Positions 1 to 7,275 of a stretch of 33,864 bases of DNA are shown piece by piece (the stretch's first letter is position 1; each line of letters begins with the position of its first letter). Made by a program: the position numbers and the translations under genes. Location: NCBI GenBank assembly GCA_007122455.1, contig SKTU01000131.1, positions 1 through 33,864 of the forward strand. Reading direction: 5' to 3'. The notes beneath the pieces are model-generated. The model worked only from the letters and a program-made list of their open reading frames with translations, was not told the origin of the DNA and searched no databases. Source of the stretch: Haloarculaceae archaeon (lineage in GTDB: Archaea > Halobacteriota > Halobacteria > Halobacteriales > Haloarculaceae).

Positions 1-631
1 CGATCGTTCCGATGAGTATCGACTCGGTGGAGTCACCCGAGAATCGGCCGAGAAGATCGAAGAGGTACCGGTTGATCGCGATCGCAGCGAACAACAGGAT
101 GACACCGTAGCCGAGCTGGTTCGCGATCGGATCGAGAGCGAACGTCCCGGCCGAGACGACAAAAAGAAGGAGCAACGCCACGAAATCCTGTATCGAGTGG
201 ATGGATTCGGAAAGCCGATCGTGAACGAGGTCGGGGGATGCGGGAAGAAACAGCGTCGACCCGACGATCGACGAGGAAATCGCCGCGGCGATCCCGAGGT
301 AGATCGCCTGTTCGGACGGGAGACCCAAAAGCAGGCCGGCAGCGAACCCTGACGCCCCGAGGACGGCGATCTGTCCGAGCGCGACGATCTCGCTGTCTGC
401 GACCACGGTCTGGGCGTCCGTCGTCTGAATCCGCACGGCGAAGGTGAACACGAGGAGGGCGATGCCCAACCGGGCGATCTCGAGTTTGAGCTCCGGATCG
501 ACGATCGGACTGGCTACCAGACCGGCGACGATCAGCGCCGGTGCGGTGGGGAGTCGAAGATAGTTGGCGAGCAACAGGAACGGACCGGCGATGATGAAGA
601 TCACCGCGATCGTCGTCAGAAGCTCAGTCAT
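1..631 (-). CDS. Cation/proton antiporter, CPA2-like membrane domain (partial, C-terminus outside window)
   Basis: The ATG at 631 opens a frame that runs off the left edge; 210 residues are visible. They are almost entirely hydrophobic, with roughly six membrane segments, as in the Na+/H+ exchanger domain of the CPA2 family, which swaps Na+ or K+ for protons across the cell membrane. A Gln-Asp pair (Q148-D149, in SIQDFVALLLLF) sits where CPA2 antiporters carry their conserved transport-helix acidic residue. The upstream antiporter gene has the same pair at Q160-D161. The start overlaps the upstream stop by 8 nt (ATGACTGA), which implies translational coupling and perhaps a two-protein transporter. 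The ion cannot be read from sequence, and I cannot tell whether a regulatory domain follows. Confidence 0.8.
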   Translation of the reverse strand, partial: MTELLTTIAVIFIIAGPFLLLANYLRLPTAPALIVAGLVASPIVDPELKLEIARLGIALLVFTFAVRIQTTDAQTVVADSEIVALGQIAVLGASGFAAGLLLGLPSEQAIYLGIAAAISSSIVGSTLFLPASPDLVHDRLSESIHSIQDFVALLLLFVVSAGTFALDPIANQLGYGVILLFAAIAINRYLFDLLGRFSGDSTESILIGTI

Positions 632-2351
632 CGATCTCACCCCATACGGACCGCGTGGTGGGGAACAGTTCGCTCGAGTAGAGGATCTCCAGGTCAGCCT
701 CGATCACTGACTCGAACTCCTCCGGGTTCGCCAGATACACCTCGAGGTAGAGTGTGAGCTGTTCGGCTGAGAGCTGCGGTGCCATGATCACGAACGCTGC
801 GCCCCGTTCGTAGAGTTCGGTCGCATCCTCCGACCACTCGGCCTCGACGAACACCGTCGCGTCGTCGCTCACTTCGTTGAGCAGGATGTGGTTGATGTCG
901 GTCTGAACTGACGAGGAGAAGACGAAGTCGGCGTATTGCACTCCCGCCTCCTTGCGGATCTTCTCGTACTTGGCGTCCCCGAAGACCGCGTCGTAGCCGG
1001 CTTCCTCGATCGCTTCGACCTCACTCACGTTCCGATCGATCACGACGATCTGGTCGTACCGGTCGTCCAACTGGAGTATCGCCCGCCGTGCGATCTCGTC
1101 GAATCCGACGATGACCACGTGGTCGTGATACTCCTCCGGTTGCGCTCGATCTTCGTCGTCGCGTTCGAACCTGCTGAGAGCCGGTCTCACGTGCTCGAAC
1201 AGCACCGAATTGTAGTTGATGACGTATACCGAGATGCTCATCGTCAACAGAGCGACGAGGGTGAGAAAGCCCAGAACGGCCTCGTCGATGAATCCGCCCG
1301 CGACGGCGACGGCACCGACGATGAGGCCGAACTCGCTGACCTGGATCATGTTGACACTGCCGAGAAACGTCGTCTCGAGGTCGAACTCCTGCCAGTCGAG
1401 AAGGGCGAAGAAGATGACGAACTTCGCCGGCATGAGAATGAGCGCCGCAATCACCGCCTCCTGCCAGAATGCGAACAGTGCCGCCGCATTCAGTTCCAGG
1501 CTGACGGAGACGAAGAAGACGAGAATGAACAGATCCGTGAGTGGGCTCACTCTCGCCTGCAGTTCCTTGCTGTATGGCATCTGTGCGATGGCGATTCCGG
1601 CGAGAAAGGCCCCCATTTCGATCGAAAGGTCGAGTTCCTGAGAGACGAACAGGAAGAGAAACACCCAGGAGATAGCTATGAGGAAGAACACCTGCGTCTT
1701 GCCGGCTATCCGTCGAAAGATCGGCGGAAGCAGATACCGGGAGGAGAACACGGCGACGATCCCAATAACCGCGACGAGAGCGAGAACCGTCAGGAGCGTC
1801 GTCAGAACCTCGAATGCGCTATCGGGCTGACCGGCAGCCAAAATCGCGAGCAGAATCACGACGACGATGTCCTGAACCAGCAGGACGCCGATGTCGAGCT
1901 TCCCGTGAAGGGAGGTCGCCGTCCCTTTATCCGTCAGCATCTTGATAATCACCGCGGTCGAGCTGTACATCACGGCTAACCCGATCAAGACGGACTCCCA
2001 GAGGCCGAAACCGACGAGGGAGGCGGTCCCGAAACCCGCCAGCGCGACGAGCGTCATCTGCGGAAGCGAGATCTTGACGATCGGTGTGAGAATGTGACTG
2101 ATCTCGTCCAACCGCATCTTGATCCCGAGCAGAAATAGCAGGAAGGCCAACCCGAGTTCGGCCATCGTCTCGGTCAGCGCGCCCGGCGAAACGACTCCGA
2201 AGACCGCCGGACCGAGGAGTAGCCCGGTGATGATGTAGGCGATAATCGTGGGCTGCCCCGTGCGGGTTGCGACGAACCCCATCACAGCCGCGGCGACGAT
2301 GATGATCCCGAAATTTGTTGCCAGGGCGATTCCAGCCGCTTCTGTCACCAT
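624..2351 (-). CDS. CPA2-family cation/proton antiporter with C-terminal RCK/TrkA-N-like domain
   Basis: This 575-residue protein joins a membrane exchanger domain (about residues 10-385, some 12 hydrophobic segments, Q160-D161 pair) to a cytoplasmic Rossmann-like regulator (about 410-545). This is the layout of KefB/KefC-type K+/H+ antiporters. The RCK part keeps the beta strand HVVIVG (411-416), the acidic residue D439 that normally grips the nucleotide ribose, and FGDA (457-460). The usual GxGxxG loop is degenerate: it reads GFDEIA, so two glycines are lost. ATG 2351 is chosen because an AT-rich box lies 27 nt upstream. The gene is followed, with 8 nt overlap, by a second antiporter gene, so the two are probably made together. 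The role is likely Na+ or K+ and pH homeostasis; the ion is not known. Confidence 0.88.
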   Translation of the reverse strand: MVTEAAGIALATNFGIIIVAAAVMGFVATRTGQPTIIAYIITGLLLGPAVFGVVSPGALTETMAELGLAFLLFLLGIKMRLDEISHILTPIVKISLPQMTLVALAGFGTASLVGFGLWESVLIGLAVMYSSTAVIIKMLTDKGTATSLHGKLDIGVLLVQDIVVVILLAILAAGQPDSAFEVLTTLLTVLALVAVIGIVAVFSSRYLLPPIFRRIAGKTQVFFLIAISWVFLFLFVSQELDLSIEMGAFLAGIAIAQMPYSKELQARVSPLTDLFILVFFVSVSLELNAAALFAFWQEAVIAALILMPAKFVIFFALLDWQEFDLETTFLGSVNMIQVSEFGLIVGAVAVAGGFIDEAVLGFLTLVALLTMSISVYVINYNSVLFEHVRPALSRFERDDEDRAQPEEYHDHVVIVGFDEIARRAILQLDDRYDQIVVIDRNVSEVEAIEEAGYDAVFGDAKYEKIRKEAGVQYADFVFSSSVQTDINHILLNEVSDDATVFVEAEWSEDATELYERGAAFVIMAPQLSAEQLTLYLEVYLANPEEFESVIEADLEILYSSELFPTTRSVWGEIDD

Positions 2352-2376
2352 CTATCCGACACCAACTGGAGACGCA

Positions 2377-2384
2377 CAAATAAG
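2377..2384 (-). promoter_or_regulatory. TATA-like box of the antiporter operon
   Basis: On the minus strand the sequence reads ACTTATTTGTG, placing a TTATTT core about 27 nt before ATG 2351. No Shine-Dalgarno sequence separates the two, so a leaderless mRNA is expected. Confidence 0.5.
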
Positions 2385-2403
2385 TACTGTTGCTGCACAC
2401 AAA

Positions 2404-2430
2404 AGGGAGTGTTCGTCGTAGCCACTCCCT
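2404..2430 (-). terminator. Hairpin terminator downstream of the glutamine-synthetase-like gene
   Basis: AGGGAGTG (2404-2411) and CACTCCCT (2423-2430) form a perfect 8-bp stem with an 11-nt loop. On the minus strand the stem is followed by a short T run. It starts 11 nt past the TAA of the upstream gene and lies ahead of the antiporter promoter, so it probably separates the two transcription units. Confidence 0.6.
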
Positions 2431-2440
2431 CGAAACCAGT

Positions 2441-3778
2441 TTAGAACTCGTCCCGGTACTCGTTGAGTTCCCACTCAGTGACGTAGTTCTGGTAGCGATC
2501 GAACTCGTCGCGTTTCAGTTTGATGAACTCGGTGACGAGACTATCACCGAGGGCGTCAGTGAGTACATCACACTGTTCGAGGTGATTCAGCGCCTCGGGA
2601 AGCGTTCTCGGGAGCCGTTCGTACGGTTCGTGATAGGCGTTTTTCATCGTCGGTTCGCCCGGATCGATCTCGTTCCGTATCCCGTCGAAGCCGGCGGCCA
2701 GCGTCGCGGCCAGCGCCAGATACGGATTCGCAGACGTGTCCGTGACTCGCTGTTCGATTCGGGTGGAGTCGCCTAGCTCCGGTGGGAGTCGAACGACAGT
2801 CGAGCGGTTGTCCGGTCCCCACGCGATGTTAACTGGTGCCCAAATACCCGGTAACAGCCGCTTGTAGCTGTTGATCGTCGGTGCACAGATCGCAGTGAGC
2901 GGCTTCATGTGTTCGAGTACACCTCCGACGAAATGTCGACCGATATCCGAGACTCCAGCCTTCTCGGGATGTTTTCCAGCAGGAAATGCGATATCGTCTT
3001 CAGTCGATGAGAAGCGGTTTGTCGCTAGGTCGTCGTCCCACAGACTGATATGGAAGTGTAACCCGTTTGCATCCTCGTCAGTGTACGGACGTGGCATGAA
3101 CGTCGCCCGGAGCCCGGCGTTACGGGCTGTCGATCTGATCATCTGCCGAAAGAAGACGAATCCATCCGCCATGGAGACCGCATCGTCGTAACGAATGTTG
3201 ACCTCGTACTGTCCTGGCTGGGATTCCTGGTGGATCCCGAGCAGTTCGTATCCGGCAGTCGACATCGCTCGGGTCCACGTAGAGATGAGAGCCCCACTCT
3301 GATCGAGTGCGTCGAAGTCGTACGAACTCCGGCTGTTGTACGGCTCCCAGCCGCCCTCGCCGTCAGGTGCCAGCAGCGAAAACTCGGGTTCGACTCCGAC
3401 CCTCGGAACGAATCCCTCGTTCGTAAGTTCGTCTACGACGCGTCGAAGCACGCTCCGTCCGCAGACGTCGAACGGTTCCCCGTCGACGGTCCGTAGATCC
3501 GAACAGACGACTGCTGTCTCCTCGTTCCATCCAACCCGCATCAGCGAGGCTGGATCGGGTACTGCCAGCATATCACCCGACTGTGGTCCGTATTTCGGAT
3601 CGTCGAGAAGTCCGGGTTCCAGTGTCAGTTCCATCACACCATTCGCGAATCCGATTCCCTCGTCGATCGCGTGCTCGTACTGGTCAGCTGGTAGGGTAAT
3701 TCCCCGAGCGATACCGTTAATATCCGTCCACAGTACTCGGACGGTCGAAACGTCGTCCGGAGTGTGCTGGGAACACAT
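2441..3778 (-). CDS. Glutamine synthetase family ligase (GlnA-like, possibly gamma-glutamyl-amine synthetase)
   Basis: The protein has 445 residues, the length of type I GS enzymes, which join glutamate to ammonia or an amine using ATP. Visible GS landmarks are the N-terminal WTDINGIARG (18-26), metal ligands E130 and E132 (VEPEF), E185 and E192 (HQESQPGQYEVN), H241 and H243 (NGLHFHIS), the NSYKRLLPG loop (303-311), and RIEQR with E342 followed by SANPYLALA. NGLHFHIS replaces the NGSGMHxHxS of housekeeping GlnA, and the adenylylation-tyrosine loop is not evident. This suits a specialised paralogue acting on an amine (PuuA or GlnA3/GlnA4 type), though that is inference. It is divergent from an iron alcohol dehydrogenase, and its promoter is embedded in a perfect palindrome. 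ATG 3778 lies 23-29 nt from the TATA box. Confidence 0.88.
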   Translation of the reverse strand: MCSQHTPDDVSTVRVLWTDINGIARGITLPADQYEHAIDEGIGFANGVMELTLEPGLLDDPKYGPQSGDMLAVPDPASLMRVGWNEETAVVCSDLRTVDGEPFDVCGRSVLRRVVDELTNEGFVPRVGVEPEFSLLAPDGEGGWEPYNSRSSYDFDALDQSGALISTWTRAMSTAGYELLGIHQESQPGQYEVNIRYDDAVSMADGFVFFRQMIRSTARNAGLRATFMPRPYTDEDANGLHFHISLWDDDLATNRFSSTEDDIAFPAGKHPEKAGVSDIGRHFVGGVLEHMKPLTAICAPTINSYKRLLPGIWAPVNIAWGPDNRSTVVRLPPELGDSTRIEQRVTDTSANPYLALAATLAAGFDGIRNEIDPGEPTMKNAYHEPYERLPRTLPEALNHLEQCDVLTDALGDSLVTEFIKLKRDEFDRYQNYVTEWELNEYRDEF

Positions 3779-3792
3779 ACGACGTAGTTATC

Positions 3793-3815
3793 AGATGGGT
3801 TTATAATACCCATCT
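3793..3815 (-). promoter_or_regulatory. Perfect palindromic operator centred on the TATA box of the GS-like gene
   Basis: AGATGGGT (3793-3800) and ACCCATCT (3808-3815) are exact reverse complements flanking TTATAAT (3801-3807). The centre is a TATA box (ATTATAA on the minus strand) ending 23 nt before ATG 3778, so the mRNA should be leaderless. A dimeric regulator bound here would block TBP directly. Repression is inferred from position. Confidence 0.7.
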
Positions 3816-3876
3816 AGCGGGAGAGTACCGCCAATCCTATCGGTCCGATCGCGTGATCGCTCACGGTAGCCCATCC

Positions 3877-3890
3877 ATCGGTCGACCGAT
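3877..3890. repeat. 14-bp perfect palindrome between the GS-like and ADH genes
   Basis: ATCGGTCGACCGAT reads the same on both strands. It lies about 30 bp upstream of the alcohol dehydrogenase TATA box and could be an activator or repressor site for either divergent gene. Its arms do not match the operator at 3793-3815. Confidence 0.35.
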
Positions 3891-3918
3891 TCGGGCAACG
3901 ACTTCGATCAGGTAGTGT

Positions 3919-3926
3919 ATTAATAT
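3919..3926 (+). promoter_or_regulatory. TATA box of the iron alcohol dehydrogenase gene
   Basis: TATTAATA lies 23-30 nt upstream of ATG 3949 with no room for a Shine-Dalgarno leader. This supports a leaderless mRNA and fixes the start codon. Confidence 0.6.
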
Positions 3927-3948
3927 AGTTCGACACGAGTGTAGCCTA

Positions 3949-5142
3949 ATGACAGTTGACTCTCAGATGTGGAACGTGCCGAATAGAGTCCTGTTCGGAT
4001 GGGGTGCAGCCGCAGAAACGGGACGCTACGCCGATACCCTGGGAGTTGATCGGGCATTGCTCGTGACTGATAAGAACATCCGGGCGGCAGGTGTGTTAGA
4101 ACCGGTACTCGACTCCCTCTCGAAACACGACGTCGAGTGCGAAATATTCGACGGCGTCGATCCCGACCCAACCGATCGGATCGTCCACGAGGCGGCCAGA
4201 GCGTACGACGAGGCGAACGCCGATTCGATCCTCGGAGTCGGCGGCGGCTCGTCGATCGATACCGCAAAGGCTGCGTCAATTCTGGCAACGAACGACGGAG
4301 ACGTTCTCAACTACAAGGGCTTCGGTCAGGTCGACTCGGAGCCACCGACGCGTATCTATCTCCCCACGACGGCAGGAACTGGCAGTGAGGTCGGACACTG
4401 GACCATCGTCAAAGACAGCGAGACAAATATCAAAGAGGAGATCGGTGACGTGTCTCTGTTAGCCGACCTGGCGCTCATCGATCCGAAGCTCACGACGAGC
4501 GCTCCGACCTCGGTCCGAGCCACGACGGGGATGGACGTGCTTACCCACGCCGTCGAAGCGTACGTGTCGATCAAGGCACAGAGCCAGACCTCTGCCCTCG
4601 CAATCGACGCCATCGAGAAAGTCGGGGAAAATCTCCGCCGTGCGGTCGAGTATCGCGGTGACGACCGAGACGCAATAACGGCCATGGCCCACGCGAGCAC
4701 ACAAGCCGGCATGGCGTTCAACGGTGCGGGATTAGGAGCAGTTCACGCGCTCGCCCACCAAATCGGAGGGCTGTTCGACGTTCCACACGGGCTCGTGAAT
4801 GCGATCCTGCTCCCCTACGTGATGGAATACAACCTCCCTCAAGTTCCCGACAAAATGGTTCAGATCGCCGAGGCGTTAGGAGAAGACGTTGATCACTCCA
4901 CCCCTCCACGACGTGAAGGGTACAAAGCGATCAGAGCAACGCGGGAACTCGCTGCCGACATCCGTATCCCGCGGACGCTCGCCGAAACCCAAGCCGAAAT
5001 CGACGCGATCGACCGACTAGCTGAGCGTTCGTTAAACGACGGTAGCCTTACCGGAAATCCTCGAAAAACCGACCTCCGAGACATGCAAGGCATCCTCACC
5101 CGAGCGTTCGACGGGGAGTTCGAGTACGAAACGGTACTGTAG
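3949..5142 (+). CDS. Iron-containing alcohol dehydrogenase
   Basis: The 397-residue protein matches the length and motifs of group III Fe-dependent NAD(P)+ alcohol dehydrogenases, cytoplasmic enzymes that interconvert alcohols and aldehydes or ketones. It shows the nucleotide-binding GVGGGSSIDTAK (96-107), TTAGTGSE (140-147), and four metal ligands at family spacing: D196 and H200 (GMDVLTH), H266 (VHALAHQ) and H280 (DVPHG). It is divergent from the GS-like gene, so both may handle the same amine or amino alcohol, though the substrate cannot be read. At least five leucines use TTA (for example in AGVLEP, SLLADL, AGLGAV, EALGED, RSLNDG), a codon scarce elsewhere in the window. This hints at recent acquisition or a lower-GC island. 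Confidence 0.92.
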   Translation: MTVDSQMWNVPNRVLFGWGAAAETGRYADTLGVDRALLVTDKNIRAAGVLEPVLDSLSKHDVECEIFDGVDPDPTDRIVHEAARAYDEANADSILGVGGGSSIDTAKAASILATNDGDVLNYKGFGQVDSEPPTRIYLPTTAGTGSEVGHWTIVKDSETNIKEEIGDVSLLADLALIDPKLTTSAPTSVRATTGMDVLTHAVEAYVSIKAQSQTSALAIDAIEKVGENLRRAVEYRGDDRDAITAMAHASTQAGMAFNGAGLGAVHALAHQIGGLFDVPHGLVNAILLPYVMEYNLPQVPDKMVQIAEALGEDVDHSTPPRREGYKAIRATRELAADIRIPRTLAETQAEIDAIDRLAERSLNDGSLTGNPRKTDLRDMQGILTRAFDGEFEYETVL

Positions 5143-5211
5143 AGGCCGAAATGGGCATCTAACGCACCCCTACGAGTTCACCAACGATGGAATCCGAACA
5201 CGAGCTCATGA

Positions 5212-5451
5212 GAATCGTTCAGGATCGAAAACACAGTCACGGAATTTCGACGTTCGAACGAACAGATAATCGAGGAGCGACCCCACGAGTGTCGACGAAC
5301 AGAGGGATGGAGACCAGACAGATTCACCCAACCGTACTAGAACCGTTACCTCGGCGAGTTCCCGTCGTGGGCGAACTACGCTCAGCTGACGACGCCCATA
5401 GCAGCGTCCGACCGTTCGACGAAGATCCGGCCGAGACGGAAGCGGCGGTGA
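5212..5451 (+). pseudogene. Probable relic of a broken ORF in the 5143-5458 gap
   Basis: The 316-bp gap between the alcohol dehydrogenase and the DUF5995-like gene holds no intact gene that I accept. One frame is open from the TGA at 5209 to a TAG at 5338, and again from 5341 to a TGA at 5449. The second part reads NRYLGEFPSWANYAQLTT and onward, protein-like in residue mix and with mostly G/C third positions. The first part is less convincing. The most economical reading is the tail of a gene that has lost its start and gained a stop. I do not recognise the family. A 91-codon ORF in another frame (5187-5462) has poor codon bias and is not called. Confidence 0.3.
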
Positions 5452-5458
5452 GTAACCG

Positions 5459-6379
5459 GTGAATCATCTGCCGTCCCTGTCGTTGTGGCTCGAACGCGAC
5501 GCCGTGCGACAACTGTGGCAGGGAATCCGCATCGACGCGACCGACTACGCGGTCGGCGGAGAGGGTGATTCCGAACTGCTCGCACTCGTCGCGGAACCGT
5601 TCGCATCCGTCGACGACGTCGGCGACCGGCTCGGACGGCTCGAGACACGACTCCTAGAGCGGGACGACCGCCGATCGGTCTTCCTCACGGTCTACACGGA
5701 GATGACGTCACACACGGCGCTCGCGATCGACGACGGAACGTTCCACGACCCCGAGTGGATGCGCCGCTATCTCGTTCGCTTTGCGGAGTACTACCGGCGA
5801 GCGTTCCTCGCGTTCGAGCGCGGTGCGTTCGGCGACGTCCCCGATCCGTGGATCGTCGCGTTCGGAACCGCGTCTCGCGGGGAAGCGCTCGTGGTACAGG
5901 ACGCCTTCCTCGGCATCAACGCTCACATCCTCTACGACCTCGCGTTGACGCTCTCCGACGTCGGCCTCGATCCGGAGCGCGACGCCAAATACGCGGACCA
6001 CCGCCGGGTCGACGAACTCCTCGCTCGGCTCGTCGCCGTCCAGCGAGAGCTGCTCGCGGAGCGGTACGCGCCCGGACTGTCGCGAGTCGGCGCGACTATG
6101 GCCGGACTCGACGAGCGGTGGTCGGCGTCGACGCTGCGCAGCGCCCGCGAGACCGCCTGGCGAACCGCCGTCGTCCGAACGGATGCACGGTTGCCGCTCG
6201 TCGGGAGATACACCGGCTGGCTGCTCTCCCGAACCGCGACCGGTGGAGCCGCGATCCTGCTGCGGCCGGCCGCCAGCCCGTCGACGATGCGGGCCCTCCA
6301 CGACGTCGAAGCCGACCGATTCGATCTCACCTCGTACGCCCGAGCCTTCCACGAGCGGGCGAAGAGCGAACTGAGATAG
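5459..6379 (+). CDS. DUF5995-like haloarchaeal protein, start uncertain
   Basis: The 306-residue frame is rich in helices and lacks membrane segments. It resembles the DUF5995 family, whose function is unknown, in the central stretch DPWIVAFGTASRGEALVVQD and the following FLGINAHILYDLALTL (about residues 126-164). Homology seems to begin near residue 40, so the start is open. GTG 5459 gives the full length, and GTG 5504 is an alternative. No ATG occurs in frame before 5702, and no good TATA-like box lies at leaderless distance from either GTG. The 5' end may have been damaged along with the relic just upstream. It is convergent with the phn-type transporter operon, from which it is separated by 35 bp. 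Confidence 0.7.
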   Translation: MNHLPSLSLWLERDAVRQLWQGIRIDATDYAVGGEGDSELLALVAEPFASVDDVGDRLGRLETRLLERDDRRSVFLTVYTEMTSHTALAIDDGTFHDPEWMRRYLVRFAEYYRRAFLAFERGAFGDVPDPWIVAFGTASRGEALVVQDAFLGINAHILYDLALTLSDVGLDPERDAKYADHRRVDELLARLVAVQRELLAERYAPGLSRVGATMAGLDERWSASTLRSARETAWRTAVVRTDARLPLVGRYTGWLLSRTATGGAAILLRPAASPSTMRALHDVEADRFDLTSYARAFHERAKSELR

Positions 6380-6414
6380 CGGCGACCGACCGTCGAACAG
6401 CCGTTACCGTCCGC

Positions 6415-7275
6415 CTACTCGTCCGATCGTCGATGGTCCAGTCCGAACCGGGCGCGGAGACGGTTGGCGAGCAGTTCGACGCCGACGACCAGTCCCAGTA
6501 TCACCACGATCGCCGCCATGACGCGGGTGTAGTTTCGCGCCCGGAACGCCATGATGAGCGGATAGCCGATGCCGCCCGCCCCGACGATTCCGAGAACCGT
6601 GCTCTTGCGGGCGTTGATCTCCAGGTAGAACAGCGTCCACGCGAGATACGCGGTCGACACCTGCGGGAGTCGCGCCGCTGACGTCGTCGCGAGCAGCGAG
6701 GCGCCCGTCGAGGAGACGGCTTCGACCGGCAGTCGGTCGATCTCCTCCATCTCGTCGGCGAACAGTCGCCCGAGATCCCCGACCGTGCCGGCAGCAATCG
6801 CGAGCGCGCCGGCGACGGGACCGAGCCCCGCGAGCACGACGAAAAGCAGCGCGTAGACCATGCTCGGGATCGCTCGAACGCTACCGAGGAAGAGCCGGAC
6901 GGAGTCGTGGACGTAGCTCGGGGTCACGTTGCTCGCAGCCAGTACGCCGAAGCCGAACGCGAGCGGGAGCCCGATCGCGGTCCCGACGGCCGCGATCGCG
7001 AGCGTCTCCGCGGCGGCGGGAAGCAGCCGGGGCGCGTCCGCCGCCAACTGATCGAACAGGGGCCCGGGTGCGAGCATCTCCTCGAGCAGGATCGCTCGCA
7101 GGTTCCCCCGGTGGGCGTACAGATACGCGAGGTCGAAGCCGAGCCAGCGGGCGGTCGCGACGATCCCGACGAGGAGGGCGACTCCGGTGATCGCGTTTCG
7201 GGCGGTCCGGCGTCGCCACCGCCGCTGAACGCGCTCGAACTCCTCGTCAACGGCCGAACCGCCCCGCTCAGCCAT
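6415..7275 (-). CDS. phnE: Phosphonate-type ABC transporter permease
   Basis: This 286-residue inner membrane protein forms the channel of a PhnCDE importer. About six hydrophobic segments follow a basic N-terminus (around residue 15-30). The cytoplasmic EAA loop, which docks on the ATPase, is visible as EEIDRLPVEAVSSTGAS and the residues after it, ending with the Gly typical of the family. Its ATG at 7275 overlaps the end of phnC by 8 nt (ATGGCTGA), so it is translated as the last gene of phnD-phnC-phnE. The substrate could be phosphonate, phosphite or a phosphate ester. No C-P lyase or phosphonatase gene is in the window. Confidence 0.88.
   Translation of the reverse strand: MAERGGSAVDEEFERVQRRWRRRTARNAITGVALLVGIVATARWLGFDLAYLYAHRGNLRAILLEEMLAPGPLFDQLAADAPRLLPAAAETLAIAAVGTAIGLPLAFGFGVLAASNVTPSYVHDSVRLFLGSVRAIPSMVYALLFVVLAGLGPVAGALAIAAGTVGDLGRLFADEMEEIDRLPVEAVSSTGASLLATTSAARLPQVSTAYLAWTLFYLEINARKSTVLGIVGAGGIGYPLIMAFRARNYTRVMAAIVVILGLVVGVELLANRLRARFGLDHRRSDE

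Noticed and set aside
936-1979. 347-codon ORF opposite the first antiporter gene
   Set aside because: Antisense shadow of a GC-biased gene. Translation is low-complexity charged sequence without domains.
3852-3865. Short inverted repeat CGTGA/TCACG near the GS-ADH promoters
   Set aside because: Five-base arms with a 4-nt gap are common by chance in this GATC-rich DNA, and the position relative to either promoter is not informative.
5187-5462. A 91-codon plus-strand ORF overlapping the DUF5995-like GTG by 4 nt
   Set aside because: Third-position bases are not G/C-rich in its first half, and its residue mix is unlike haloarchaeal proteins. Another frame across the same DNA looks more protein-like.
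5469-5526. Zinc-ribbon-like pattern CRPCRCG...CDNCG in a plus-strand frame
   Set aside because: The frame lies within the DUF5995-like gene, has no start codon after the upstream TGA, and the sequence that follows is not protein-like. Probably chance.
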